From G963663775 sp963664255 (GTDB lineage: Bacteria > Bacillota > Clostridia > Oscillospirales > Butyricicoccaceae), in the NCBI GenBank assembly GCA_963664255.1, contig OY760938.1, positions 1-64,000 of the forward strand: a DNA stretch of 64,000 bases, written 5' to 3'. The notes below the pieces were generated by a model. The model saw only the letters and a list, made by a program, of their open reading frames with translations, had not been told where the DNA came from and made no database searches. Below, piece after piece: positions 1 to 8,562 of the stretch. Both the position numbers and the translations under genes were made by a program. Positions within the stretch are counted from its first letter, which is position 1. Each line of letters opens with the position of its first letter.

Positions 1-635
1 TGTCCAAAGCAAAAATAGAGCAGTTTGTATGTCCGCATTGTAAAAACACACGCGAGCGGGAGGTTTTGCAGCGTATCAATGTGGATTTGCAGCCGGAAAT
101 GCGAGCAAAAGTACAGGATTTGTCCTGTTTTGAATGGCGCTGCCCTATATGCGGCAAAACTTCGCTGGTAATCGACCCATGTTTATATCACGATATGTCG
201 GCAGCATTCATGGTGTGGCTTTCTCCGGATGGAGCAGGCGATGATGCGCTGGATGCTTCGGGCATACAGCCATTGACCGATTACACGCTGCGGCAAGTGG
301 AAACCCTCAATGCGTTTCGTGAAAAAATCATGATTTTGGAGCAGGGTTTGGATGACCGTGCGGTGGAACTCATGAAATTGGTATTGGCGATGCAGCTGCA
401 GCGCAGCTTTGACATTGTGGATTTGGTGCTGCATCATTTGGACGAGCGGGACGGAAGCTTTGCGTTTGCGGTGGTGTTGTCCGATGGCGCAGAACAATAT
501 GTAACCATGCAGGTAGATACCTATCGCAAGATTGCGCAGGATGTGCAGGAACGCTTGTTTACACCCGCAAGGAATTTTGTCAAGATTGACATGAACTGGG
601 CAACCGAAACGCTGGAAATGCTGCACGAGGGATAA
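1..635 (+). CDS. CpXC zinc-ribbon domain protein (5' edge cut)
   Basis: The frame is open from the left edge. The first codons read S-K-A-K-I-E-Q-F-V-C-P-H-C, and bases 1-2 are 'tg', so the start codon most probably lies one base outside the window (NTG at 0-2). The first ATG/TTG inside (TTG at 66) would cut off the first zinc knuckle and is not the real start. A CPHC pair near residue 11 and a CPIC pair near residue 49, followed by a 'YHDM' segment, match the CpXC domain family, whose molecular function is unknown. The rest (about 130 residues) is acidic and helical with no recognised motif. The protein is cytoplasmic with no signal peptide. It ends 196 bases before the helicase gene and may be transcribed separately. 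The family call is fairly sure; the role is unknown. Confidence 0.8.
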   Translation, partial: SKAKIEQFVCPHCKNTREREVLQRINVDLQPEMRAKVQDLSCFEWRCPICGKTSLVIDPCLYHDMSAAFMVWLSPDGAGDDALDASGIQPLTDYTLRQVETLNAFREKIMILEQGLDDRAVELMKLVLAMQLQRSFDIVDLVLHHLDERDGSFAFAVVLSDGAEQYVTMQVDTYRKIAQDVQERLFTPARNFVKIDMNWATETLEMLHEG

Positions 636-664
636 TCGCAGCGGTGTATTCGGAGGCCAGCGAC

Positions 665-689
665 TAGGTTCTGCGCACTGCAGAACCTA
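665..689. repeat. Perfect 10-bp inverted repeat
   Basis: The arms TAGGTTCTGC and GCAGAACCTA flank a 5-base loop 30 bases after the CpXC stop codon. There is no T-run next to it, so it is not a classical intrinsic terminator. It could be a 3' end-stabilising hairpin or an operator. The function is unknown. Confidence 0.5.
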
Positions 690-765
690 AGAACCATACA
701 GAATGATTGTTTTATCACCTTGTATTAACACAGAATGCTTTTCGTGATAGAGCGGACAGAGCGAC

Positions 766-797
766 CAGCAGAAATGTTTGAAATACTGCTGTTTTTC
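766..797 (+). terminator. Weak terminator-like hairpin before the helicase gene
   Basis: CAGCAG (766-771) pairs with CTGCTG (786-791) across a 14-base loop and is followed by TTTTTC. The stem is short, but stem plus U-tract 35 bases upstream of the helicase start could end readthrough from the CpXC gene or act as a leader attenuator. No clear sigma-A promoter was found in 636-831. Confidence 0.35.
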
Positions 798-831
798 TTG
801 TTGCGCCAAGGTGGTTCCAGAAGGAGAAACT

Positions 832-2568
832 ATGAGATTTGAACAGCTTCAATTAAATCAGGAATTGCTGCGTGCATTGGGCGATATTGGTTATCAAGAG
901 CCAACCCCCATTCAGGAGCAGGCAATTCCGCCTGTTTTAGAGGGCCGTGATGTGCTGGGTCTTGCACAAACAGGCACAGGAAAAACCGCAGCCTTTGCGT
1001 TGCCCATTCTGCAAAGACTGGAAACCCCGCGGGAAAAGCAAACCGCAAGCCGCCATATTCGTACGCTGGTGTTAACACCAACCCGTGAGCTGGCGCTGCA
1101 AATTCAGGAGAGCTTTGTGTCCTATGCCAAATATACCGGACTGCGCAGTGCGGTGATTTTTGGCGGTGTGTCCCAAAATCCACAGGTCCAAAAGCTGCAA
1201 AAGGGCGTGGATATTTTGATTGCGACACCGGGACGCTTGTGGGACTTGATTGGACAAAATTACATTTCCCTCAAAGAAATCGAATGCTTCGTGTTGGATG
1301 AAGCTGACCGCATGCTGGATATGGGATTTTTTCCGGATGTCAAGCGTATCGTGAAGCTTTTGCCGGAGAAACGGCAGACGCTGCTGTTTTCTGCAACCAT
1401 GCCACGAGAAATTCAGCAGTTGGCAGACCATCTGCTGACAGACCCGATTCATGTGGCAGTGACACCTGCGGCAACCACCGTGGAAAAGATTCGCCAGCAG
1501 GTATATATGGTAGACCGCTGCAACAAGCGTGCACTTTTGGCGCATGTGATTCGTGAAAACGGGCAGCAGCAGACCTTGGTATTTACACGCACCAAATACG
1601 GTGCCGACCGTGTGGCAAGGGATTTGAATCGCATCGGCATTTCTGCGGCGGCGATTCATGGGGACAAGTCGCAGGGCGCACGGCAGCGTGCATTGTCCGA
1701 CTTTAAGACCGATAAAATTTGCGCCTTGGTTGCAACCGATATTGCGGCACGTGGCATCGACATCAGCGGATTGCCGTTTGTGATAAACTTCGACCTTCCG
1801 GAAGTGCCGGAAACCTATGTGCATCGCATTGGGCGCACCGGACGTGCCGGCATGGAAGGCACGGCAATTTCCTTTTGTGACGAAGGACAAACCAGTTATC
1901 TGATAGATATTGAAGAATTGACGGGCAAACGTTTGGAAGAGGTAGAGGAGCATCCACATCCGATGACGGGAGAAAAAGCCGCACCGCCAGAGCCAAAGCC
2001 ACGCCAAGCACAAAATCAGCGCCCCAAACAGGATGGCGCAAAACGGCAGGGAAAGCCGCAAACGAAAAACACAACATCGGACGCAAGAAAAGAACCCAGA
2101 AACACAGCACAAGGTGCAGAAAAGCCAAAGCATGACCCAAAACGTGAAAATGCGCCCAAGAAAACCGAGCAAGCGGTGAGAGAACCGGCAACGGCACAAG
2201 ATGCTGCTGCACAGAAAGCCACGAGGAAGCCACGCAGAAAATCGGGAGAACGGCAAGTGGCGGCTGCACATCCGCAGGCGGAAGCACGCCATGCAGCGGA
2301 AAACACACAACAGGTGCGTACGGAACGAAAAGACATCAAGGTGCAGCCGGAAAAAGTGCAGCCGCGTACCGCCGAGCCTGGTAGAAGAAAGCAGTCTGCT
2401 GCGGCAAAATCGCGCGGCGGCAATCGCGGCGGCAGACGGGTTATGGATGACGATACCGCACAGGTAGAAACCAGACCGCTACCAAAGCGAGAGCTGAATG
2501 ATTCGATACGGGCGAAGATTGCGTCCAAGGTGGCGGATATTCTCAACAAGCGAAATACCAATCGGTAA
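832..2568 (+). CDS. DEAD-box ATP-dependent RNA helicase
   Basis: Cytoplasmic RNA helicase that unwinds short duplexes with ATP, usually in ribosome assembly, mRNA decay or cold adaptation. All core motifs are visible: Q motif (GYQEPTPIQ, about 20-28), Walker A AQTGTGKT (45-52), PTRELA (83-88), TPGR (132-135), DEAD (156-159), SAT (187-189) and HRIGRTGR in the second RecA domain. The last roughly 190 residues form a Lys/Arg/Ala/Gln-rich low-complexity tail, probably for RNA binding. ATG 832 is chosen because AAGGAG lies 5 bases upstream; the open frame starts earlier (778) but has no ribosome site and an unlikely Cys-rich N-terminus. It is of the RhlE/CshA/DeaD class, and which paralogue cannot be told. 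Confidence 0.93.
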   Translation: MRFEQLQLNQELLRALGDIGYQEPTPIQEQAIPPVLEGRDVLGLAQTGTGKTAAFALPILQRLETPREKQTASRHIRTLVLTPTRELALQIQESFVSYAKYTGLRSAVIFGGVSQNPQVQKLQKGVDILIATPGRLWDLIGQNYISLKEIECFVLDEADRMLDMGFFPDVKRIVKLLPEKRQTLLFSATMPREIQQLADHLLTDPIHVAVTPAATTVEKIRQQVYMVDRCNKRALLAHVIRENGQQQTLVFTRTKYGADRVARDLNRIGISAAAIHGDKSQGARQRALSDFKTDKICALVATDIAARGIDISGLPFVINFDLPEVPETYVHRIGRTGRAGMEGTAISFCDEGQTSYLIDIEELTGKRLEEVEEHPHPMTGEKAAPPEPKPRQAQNQRPKQDGAKRQGKPQTKNTTSDARKEPRNTAQGAEKPKHDPKRENAPKKTEQAVREPATAQDAAAQKATRKPRRKSGERQVAAAHPQAEARHAAENTQQVRTERKDIKVQPEKVQPRTAEPGRRKQSAAAKSRGGNRGGRRVMDDDTAQVETRPLPKRELNDSIRAKIASKVADILNKRNTNR

Positions 2569-2578
2569 AAAACAATGG

Positions 2579-2607
2579 TTGCAAAATCCATTTGGACGTG
2601 CTATAAT
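2579..2607 (+). promoter_or_regulatory. Sigma-A promoter of the riboflavin operon
   Basis: TTGCAA at 2579-2584, a 17-base spacer and a perfect TATAAT at 2602-2607. It sits about 55 bases ahead of the FMN riboswitch, so the riboswitch is within the transcript. Confidence 0.8.
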
Positions 2608-2662
2608 GACATCAATCATTTGCAGGCATCCATTTTGAGGTGCATATAATTGAATCAACAGG

Positions 2663-2771
2663 AGTCTTCAGGGCAGGGTGCAATTCCCTACCGGCGGTAA
2701 AGCCCGCGAGCCGTAAGGCATGATTCGGTGAAATTCCGAAGCCGACAGTATAGTCTGGATGAGAGAAGATT
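2663..2771 (+). promoter_or_regulatory. FMN riboswitch (RFN element)
   Basis: The conserved RFN blocks are present in order: the 5' P1 strand with CTTCAGGGCAGGGTG, the CCTACCGGCGGTAAAGCCC segment, GGTGAAATTCCGAAGCCGAC, AGTATAGTCTGGATG and the closing GAGAGAAGAT strand, which pairs with AGTCTTC at 2663-2669. The family binds flavin mononucleotide and shuts off riboflavin synthesis or import. Here it precedes ribD. The terminator at 2825 indicates control by premature transcription termination. An alternative stem between AGCAAAA and TTTTGCT in 2775-2815 may take part in switching. Confidence 0.96.
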
Positions 2772-2824
2772 GGCATAGAGCAAAAAGCTTGTAGAGAGCT
2801 TGTTTGTTTTGCTTTGCATCATTT

Positions 2825-2857
2825 AGCCTTGAAATAGTTTTGTTTCAAGGCTTTTTT
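2825..2857 (+). terminator. Riboswitch-controlled intrinsic terminator
   Basis: A perfect 10-bp stem (AGCCTTGAAA, 2825-2834, with TTTCAAGGCT, 2843-2852) followed by TTTTTT. It lies between the FMN aptamer and ribD and is the likely off switch when FMN is bound. Confidence 0.88.
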
Positions 2858-2903
2858 GCATATTAAAAATTTTGAATGGCGAAAAGAGAGGTGACGGTAA
2901 CAC

Positions 2904-4019
2904 ATGGGAGCGGCACAGTATATGCGCAGGGCAATCGAGCTGGCGAAAAACGGCATCGGGTATACGTGTCCTAATCCGATGGTTGGGGCGGTGATTGTCA
3001 AGGATGGACAAATCATCGGAGAAGGGTTTCACGAGCGGTGCGGCAGTCTGCACGCAGAGCGTAATGCCTTGGCATCCTGCACACAAGACCCGCGCGGCGC
3101 AACGATGTATGTTACACTCGAACCCTGCTGTCACTATGGGCGTACACCGCCATGCACCGAGGCGATTATCGAAGCGGGACTTGCAATGGTTTTCATCGGG
3201 TCGAGAGACCCCAATCCCAAGGTTGCGGGAAAGGGTGTTCAGCAGTTGCGAGAAGCTGGTATTGCCGTGGAAGAAGATGTTCTGCGTGCGGAATGTGATG
3301 CACTAAATGCGGTGTTTTTTCATTATATTACGACAGGTTTGCCGTTTGTGGCACTCAAATATGCCATGACAGCGGATGGGAAGATTGCAACGGTGAGCGG
3401 TGCTTCCAAATGGATTACTGGCGAGGCGGCGCGTGCCCATGTGCAAACTCTGCGACATCAATACAGCGGCATCATGGTGGGAATCGGCACGGTACTGGCG
3501 GATGACCCCAGGCTAAATTGCAGACTGGAAGGCGGCGTGAACCCCCTTCGTATTGTTTGCGACAGCAATCTGCGCACACCCGTGGAGAGTGCGCTGTGCA
3601 AGACGGCAAACGAAATTCCAACGCTGCTTGTATGTGTGCAGGCAGAACCCGAACGAAAAGCGTTGCTGGAGCAAACGGGAGCTGAGGTGTTGCAGCTGCC
3701 AAGCCAAGACGGGCGTGTGAACATGCGAGCACTGCTGCAAGTGCTGGGTCAAAGAGGCATCGATAGCGTGCTGGTGGAAGGCGGCGGCGAACTGCATTTT
3801 AGCTTACTGGGGCAGCAGCTGGCGCAAAAACTGTATGTGTATCTGGCGCCCAAGATTTTCGGCGGTGCGCAGGCGAAAACACCGGTCGGCGGCGCAGGAA
3901 TTACCTTGCCAGAGCAGGCATTTTTGCTGTCAAAGCCAACCATCACGGTGCTTTCAGAAGATATTCTGCTGGAATATGAAATGAAGCGGAGGGATGCGGA
4001 TGTTTACGGGAATCATTGA
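2904..4019 (+). CDS. ribD: Bifunctional riboflavin deaminase/reductase RibD
   Basis: Catalyses the second and third steps of riboflavin synthesis: deamination of the GTP-derived diaminopyrimidine, then NADPH-dependent ribose reduction. The N-terminal deaminase domain (about 1-145) shows the zinc signature HAERNAL and PCCHYGRTPPC. The reductase domain (about 148-371) starts at PFVALKYAMTADGKIA and contains VEGGGELHFSLL. A length of 371 aa is normal. ATG 2904 follows GAGAGGTGA. It is the first gene of ribD-ribE-ribBA-ribH, directly behind the FMN riboswitch, and overlaps ribE by 20 bases, which suggests translational coupling. Confidence 0.96.
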   Translation: MGAAQYMRRAIELAKNGIGYTCPNPMVGAVIVKDGQIIGEGFHERCGSLHAERNALASCTQDPRGATMYVTLEPCCHYGRTPPCTEAIIEAGLAMVFIGSRDPNPKVAGKGVQQLREAGIAVEEDVLRAECDALNAVFFHYITTGLPFVALKYAMTADGKIATVSGASKWITGEAARAHVQTLRHQYSGIMVGIGTVLADDPRLNCRLEGGVNPLRIVCDSNLRTPVESALCKTANEIPTLLVCVQAEPERKALLEQTGAEVLQLPSQDGRVNMRALLQVLGQRGIDSVLVEGGGELHFSLLGQQLAQKLYVYLAPKIFGGAQAKTPVGGAGITLPEQAFLLSKPTITVLSEDILLEYEMKRRDADVYGNH

Positions 4020-4635
4020 GGAAATCGGCATGGTGCGGCAGGCGCAGCCTGGCAGATTGGAAATTGCGGCGAAAACCGTGCTTGCAGGCACAAATCTGGG
4101 GGACAGCATTGCGGTCAATGGGGTTTGCCTAACCGTGACACAGATGACGCAGAACAGCTTCACTGCCGATGTGATGGCGGAAACACTGCGCAGCAGCAGC
4201 TTGGGACAACTGCACACAGGCAGCCGCGTTAATTTGGAACGTGCCATGGCGGCGGATGGAAGATTTGGCGGACATATCGTCAGCGGACATATCGATGGCA
4301 TCGGAAAAATTGCGTCTGTACGGCGGGAAGGCAATGCTGTTTGGGTCAAGGTGGAAACCCCGCAGGAGATTTTGGCACTGATTGTGCAAAAAGGCTCGAT
4401 TGCGATTGACGGCATTAGCTTGACGGTTGCAGATTTGACGGCAGACACCTTTTCGGTATCGATTATTCCGCATACCGGAGGGCAGACCATTTTACTGGAA
4501 AAACAGGCGGGCGATGTGGTCAATTTGGAAAACGATGTGGTGGCAAAATATGTACAGCGTTTGCTGCAACCGCGGGAACTGCAAACAAAAAGCGGCGGTT
4601 TGAGCATGGAGCTGCTGCAGCGCTGCGGATTTTAG
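4000..4635 (+). CDS. ribE: Riboflavin synthase alpha subunit
   Basis: Dismutates two molecules of 6,7-dimethyl-8-ribityllumazine to riboflavin and the pyrimidinedione substrate of RibH. The N-terminus MFTGIIEEIG is the family hallmark. Two homologous lumazine-binding barrels are visible: GDSIAVNGVCLTV with GGHIVSGHIDG in the first, and GSIAIDGISLTVA in the second. ATG 4000 is preferred over ATG 3994 because GGAGGG ends at 3993, six bases before 4000. At 211 aa it has standard length. It is transcribed with ribD (20-base overlap) and ribBA (12 bases downstream). Confidence 0.95.
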   Translation: MFTGIIEEIGMVRQAQPGRLEIAAKTVLAGTNLGDSIAVNGVCLTVTQMTQNSFTADVMAETLRSSSLGQLHTGSRVNLERAMAADGRFGGHIVSGHIDGIGKIASVRREGNAVWVKVETPQEILALIVQKGSIAIDGISLTVADLTADTFSVSIIPHTGGQTILLEKQAGDVVNLENDVVAKYVQRLLQPRELQTKSGGLSMELLQRCGF

Positions 4636-4647
4636 GAGGGAATGTTT

Positions 4648-5862
4648 ATGGAATATCATACCATAGAACGGGCGATTGCCGATTTGCGCGCCGGAAAAAT
4701 TGTTTTAGTGACAGATGATGCAGAACGCGAAAATGAAGGTGATTTCATCTGTGCCGCAGAATTTGCAACGACAGAAAACGTAAACTTTATGGCAACCCAT
4801 GGCAAGGGTTTGATTTGTATGCCAATGAGTGAGGAACGTGCACAGGCATTGATGCTGCCGCAAATGGTGGATTGGAATACCGATAATCATGAAACGGCGT
4901 TTACGGTGTCCATTGACCATGTTTCCACCACCACGGGCATTTCGGCAGTGGAGCGTTCTATCACTGCCATGCAATGCGCCACATCCAACAATCCGAACGA
5001 TTTTCGCCGCCCGGGGCATATGTTTCCCCTTGTGGCAAAGCGTGGCGGTGTGCTGACACGCAACGGACACACCGAAGCGACCGTGGATTTGTGCCGACTG
5101 GCAGGGTTGCAGCCATGCGGGCTTTGCTGTGAGATTATGGCGGAGGACGGCACCATGATGCACAGCGAACAGCTGGCAGCGCTTGCAAAGCAGCACGATA
5201 TGGCATTTATCACCATTCGTGCCTTGCAGGATTATTGCCGCCGCAACGATAAGCACGTGGTTCGTGCGGCAAATGCCAATATGCCGACAGAGTACGGCGT
5301 GTTCAAAATCAGCGGCTTCGTCAATGATTTGACGGGAGAGCACCATGTGGCATTGGTCAAGGGTGATATTGGGGATGGTACGGGTGTGTTATGTCGTGTG
5401 CATTCGGAATGCTTGACAGGGGATGTGTTCGGTTCGCGCCGCTGTGATTGCGGCAAGCAGTTGGAAGCCGCATTGCGCCAGATTGAGCGAGAAGGGCGCG
5501 GTATCCTTTTATATATGCGGCAAGAAGGGCGTGGGATTGGGCTGATTAACAAGCTCAAGGCGTATGAACTGCAGGAGCAAGGCTGGGATACCGTGGATGC
5601 TAATATCAAGCTTGGCTTTGCGGCAGATTTGCGGGAATATTGGATTGGTGCACAGATTTTGCGGGATTTGGGCGTGAAAGAACTGCGCCTGCTGACCAAC
5701 AATCCGGAAAAAGTATATGGTCTGGACGGCTTTGGTGTAAAAATCGTCGAGCGTGTACCGATTGAAATAGAAGCACATGAAGACGATGCGTTTTATCTCA
5801 AAACCAAAAAGGTTCGCATGGGGCATTTATTCAATCACTTAGAAGATACATCAAAAGAGTAA
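4648..5862 (+). CDS. ribBA: Fused DHBP synthase / GTP cyclohydrolase II RibBA
   Basis: Supplies both precursors of riboflavin. The N-terminal half (about 1-200) is 3,4-dihydroxy-2-butanone 4-phosphate synthase, with the acidic motif DDAERENEGD and the conserved RRPGHMFPL and GHTEA segments. The C-terminal half (about 205-404) is GTP cyclohydrolase II, with zinc cysteines in GDVFGSRRCDCG and the motif QEGRGIGL. ATG 4648 is chosen over ATG 4642 because GGAGG at 4635-4639 lies 8 bases upstream of 4648 but only 2 from 4642. Both catalytic halves look intact. Confidence 0.96.
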   Translation: MEYHTIERAIADLRAGKIVLVTDDAERENEGDFICAAEFATTENVNFMATHGKGLICMPMSEERAQALMLPQMVDWNTDNHETAFTVSIDHVSTTTGISAVERSITAMQCATSNNPNDFRRPGHMFPLVAKRGGVLTRNGHTEATVDLCRLAGLQPCGLCCEIMAEDGTMMHSEQLAALAKQHDMAFITIRALQDYCRRNDKHVVRAANANMPTEYGVFKISGFVNDLTGEHHVALVKGDIGDGTGVLCRVHSECLTGDVFGSRRCDCGKQLEAALRQIEREGRGILLYMRQEGRGIGLINKLKAYELQEQGWDTVDANIKLGFAADLREYWIGAQILRDLGVKELRLLTNNPEKVYGLDGFGVKIVERVPIEIEAHEDDAFYLKTKKVRMGHLFNHLEDTSKE

Positions 5863-5890
5863 AAATTAATCAAAAAGGAGCAGTCAAATT

Positions 5891-6352
5891 ATGAATATGG
5901 TAGAAGGAAAACTGTTGGCGCAAGGGATGCGTATCGGTATCGTTGCGGCAAGATTCAATGAATTTATTGTCAGCAAGCTACTGGGTGGCGCGATGGATAC
6001 ATTAATACGTCATGGCGCGGAAGAAACCGACATTACGACCGCTTGGGTGCCGGGTGCATTTGAAATTCCGCTCGCGGCGCAGAAAATGGCACAGTCCCAG
6101 AAATACGACGCAATCATTTGTGTTGGTGCAGTCATTCGAGGCTCTACCTCGCATTATGACTATGTTTGTGGGGAGGTTTCCAAGGGAATCGCACAGGTTT
6201 CGCTTGCGAGCGGCATTCCGGTGATGTTCGGTGTGTTGACAACCGATACTATCGAGCAGGCAATCGAACGCGCGGGAACAAAGGCGGGCAACAAGGGCGC
6301 AGATGTGGCACTGGGCGCGATTGAAATGGTAAACCTTCTTCGCCAAATATAA
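5891..6352 (+). CDS. ribH: 6,7-dimethyl-8-ribityllumazine synthase
   Basis: Condenses the pyrimidinedione with the butanone phosphate to give lumazine, the substrate of RibE; the family forms icosahedral or pentameric shells. Seen: IVAARFNEFI near the start, VPGAFEIP (substrate loop), CVGAVIRGSTSHYDYV, and FGVLTTDTIEQAIERAGTKAGNKG carried in the C-terminal third. At 153 aa it is of typical size. ATG 5891 follows AAGGAG by about 10 bases. It is the last gene of the rib operon, closed by the terminator at 6366. Confidence 0.96.
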   Translation: MNMVEGKLLAQGMRIGIVAARFNEFIVSKLLGGAMDTLIRHGAEETDITTAWVPGAFEIPLAAQKMAQSQKYDAIICVGAVIRGSTSHYDYVCGEVSKGIAQVSLASGIPVMFGVLTTDTIEQAIERAGTKAGNKGADVALGAIEMVNLLRQI

Positions 6353-6365
6353 TATTGTATTAGGG

Positions 6366-6400
6366 ATGGAACAGTTTTTGCAAAGACTGTTCCATTTTTT
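6366..6400 (+). terminator. Terminator of the rib operon
   Basis: A perfect 10-bp stem (ATGGAACAGT, 6366-6375, with ACTGTTCCAT, 6386-6395) and a following T-run (TTTTTT). It sits 14 bases after the ribH stop. Confidence 0.9.
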
Positions 6401-6412
6401 CTTGACTGTTTG

Positions 6413-6441
6413 TTTACTTTGCAGAAGCATTTTGCTATACT
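6413..6441 (+). promoter_or_regulatory. Promoter of the gdpP-rplI-dnaB-tilS-hpt-ftsH run
   Basis: TTTACT (6413-6418), a 17-base spacer and an extended -10 (TGC followed by TATACT, 6436-6441). Confidence 0.65.
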
Positions 6442-6479
6442 ATATAAGTAAATCTATGCATGGGGGAGGCGATTTCAAA

Positions 6480-8468
6480 TTGGATAGACAGATAGACAAG
6501 TGGCTTCACCCACGTTTTGGGCTGTTCTATGTAATATTCTTCGTGTTTTCGTTGGTATGTGCCAAGTTTTCGATAGGATTATCAGCGATAGGGATTGTAC
6601 TTTGCGTGCTGCTGTATGCCGCGCGTATGGTGCATGAGCAGATGCGCAGACGTGCACTGACCCAATATATCAGCACCTTGCCCATTTCTTTGAATGATGA
6701 AATCAGTAAGGAGTTGAGTGAGTTTCCGATGCCGGTTGTCGTGGCGTTGGCGGAAACCGGAGAGATTATCTGGTGCAATGGCGCGTTTACCCAAATGACA
6801 GGGCAGCCGGGTGTTATGCCGCAAATACGCTTGCAGCAGATGATAGAAGGGTTTCAGGTGCACTGGCTTCTGGAGGGAAAAAAGCAGTATCCTGACGAGG
6901 CACGTATTGGGGAGCAGTATTTTCAGGTATTTGGCAATTTGACACGCGCAGAAGTGCATAAAAATGCGCTAATGGTGCTGTATTTCATGCCTTGCACCGA
7001 AATGGTCATGATGCGCCGTCAATATGAGTCCACCAGACCAGTGGTTTCCATCATTTCGATTGACAATTATGAGGAATTGACAAAAAACGCAACAGACACC
7101 GAAAAATCGTTGCTTTTGGCAGGAATTGACCGTAAAATTAGTGAATGGACACAAAATACCAATGCCCTGCTGCGAAAATATGACCGTGACAAATATATTT
7201 TCGTGACAACCGAAGAGATTTTACAGCGCTTGTGTGACGAGAAATTTACGGTGTTGGATGCGGTGCAGACCATCCAAAGCCGTGATGGTGTCACGGCAAC
7301 TTTGTCCATCGGCATTGGCAAGGATGGGGCAACCATTGCGGAGGACTACAACAATGCCGCATTGGCACTGGAAATGTCCTTGAGCCGCGGTGGTGACCAA
7401 GCGGTTATCAAAAACAAATATGCGTTTGAATTTTTCGGCGGACTGTCCAAGGAAATTGAAAAAAGCACCAAGGTCAAATCTCGCGTGGTTGCAAATGCGC
7501 TGAGTCAGTTGATGCGGGATTCCTCCCAGGTGCTGGTGATGGGGCACGCAAGCAGTGACATGGACGCTTTTGGCGCCGCCATTGGCATGGCACTTGCGGC
7601 AAGAAACCATGAAAAGCCGGTACACATTGTTTTGGATGCTGAGCGCACACTGGCGGGGGAATTGCTGCAAAAAATGAAGGAATTGCCCTCGTATAAAGGG
7701 GTTTTCATCAGCCCTGAGGAAGCGATGGTGATGTGCGATTTCAATACGCTGCTGATTGTGGTGGACACCAACCGGCCGGATTACGTGGAATCACCGCCAC
7801 TGCTGCAATCCATCAATAAGATAGCTGTGATTGACCACCACCGCCGTGCTGCAAGCTATATCGACAATTCCGCGCTCAATTTACACGAGCCCTATGCATC
7901 ATCCACCTGCGAACTGGTGTCAGAATTGCTGCAATATATGGTGCCCAACCGCACAATTCTGCGGGAAGAAGCCGAATGTATGCTGGCAGGCATTTATTTG
8001 GATACCAAGGGCTTTTCGGTCAAAGCTGGGGTGCGCACCTTTGAAGCCGCGGCTTATCTCAAACGGGCAGGTGCGGAAATGACCGAAGTCAAAAAGCTGT
8101 TTCAAAGCACGTTTGATGCATATATGGCGCGGCAGAAAATCATCAGCACCACACACACTGCGGCGAATGGCATTGTGATGGCGGTTTCTGGGGTACACAC
8201 CAGCCGCATCATTGCGGCACAGGCGGCGGATGAACTGCTGAATATTATGAGTGTGCGCGCGAGTGTGGTTGCCATACGCGATGGGGCGGATATGATTATA
8301 TCTGCACGGTCATTGGGCAAGGTGAATGTGCAGATTTTAATGGAAAAGCTGGGCGGTGGCGGGAATTTATCCTCTGCCGGTGCACAGTTGACAAACACCT
8401 CGCCGGAAGAAGCGGAAGAACGCATTACAGCGGCAATTAAAGAATACAGCAAGGAATATGAAAGTTAA
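6480..8468 (+). CDS. gdpP: Cyclic-di-AMP phosphodiesterase GdpP
   Basis: Membrane-bound enzyme that hydrolyses c-di-AMP to pApA and so sets turgor, potassium and cell-wall homeostasis. Two transmembrane helices (about 14-55) are followed by a degenerate PAS domain (about 85-150), a degenerate GGDEF domain (about 170-300), a DHH domain (GHASSDMDAFGA near 355, VIDHHRR near 449) and a DHHA1 domain (GGGGNLSSAGAQ near 625). The start is taken as TTG 6480, ten bases after GGGGGAGG; it gives 662 aa, the usual GdpP length. An ATG at 6456 lacks a ribosome site and the frame upstream overlaps the rib terminator. It is followed by rplI and dnaB, a common Firmicutes order. Confidence 0.93.
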   Translation: MDRQIDKWLHPRFGLFYVIFFVFSLVCAKFSIGLSAIGIVLCVLLYAARMVHEQMRRRALTQYISTLPISLNDEISKELSEFPMPVVVALAETGEIIWCNGAFTQMTGQPGVMPQIRLQQMIEGFQVHWLLEGKKQYPDEARIGEQYFQVFGNLTRAEVHKNALMVLYFMPCTEMVMMRRQYESTRPVVSIISIDNYEELTKNATDTEKSLLLAGIDRKISEWTQNTNALLRKYDRDKYIFVTTEEILQRLCDEKFTVLDAVQTIQSRDGVTATLSIGIGKDGATIAEDYNNAALALEMSLSRGGDQAVIKNKYAFEFFGGLSKEIEKSTKVKSRVVANALSQLMRDSSQVLVMGHASSDMDAFGAAIGMALAARNHEKPVHIVLDAERTLAGELLQKMKELPSYKGVFISPEEAMVMCDFNTLLIVVDTNRPDYVESPPLLQSINKIAVIDHHRRAASYIDNSALNLHEPYASSTCELVSELLQYMVPNRTILREEAECMLAGIYLDTKGFSVKAGVRTFEAAAYLKRAGAEMTEVKKLFQSTFDAYMARQKIISTTHTAANGIVMAVSGVHTSRIIAAQAADELLNIMSVRASVVAIRDGADMIISARSLGKVNVQILMEKLGGGGNLSSAGAQLTNTSPEEAEERITAAIKEYSKEYES

Positions 8469-8562
8469 GTGGATTGCTCTGAACCCAGATTTTTTCTGGG
8501 ATTTACAGTGTATAGAACCAGCAAAGATGCTGTAAAAGAGTAATATATAGGAGGAAAAAAGC

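Noticed and set aside
1072..2310. 412-codon minus-strand open frame opposite the DEAD-box helicase
   Set aside because: The encoded sequence is rich in Cys/Phe/Arg/Leu with no domain, no ribosome site, and lies fully under a gene with all helicase motifs. It is a shadow frame.
6366..6479. Long N-terminal extension of the GdpP frame
   Set aside because: It overlaps the rib terminator and the promoter at 6413-6441; the TTG at 6480 has a strong ribosome site and gives the family's normal length.
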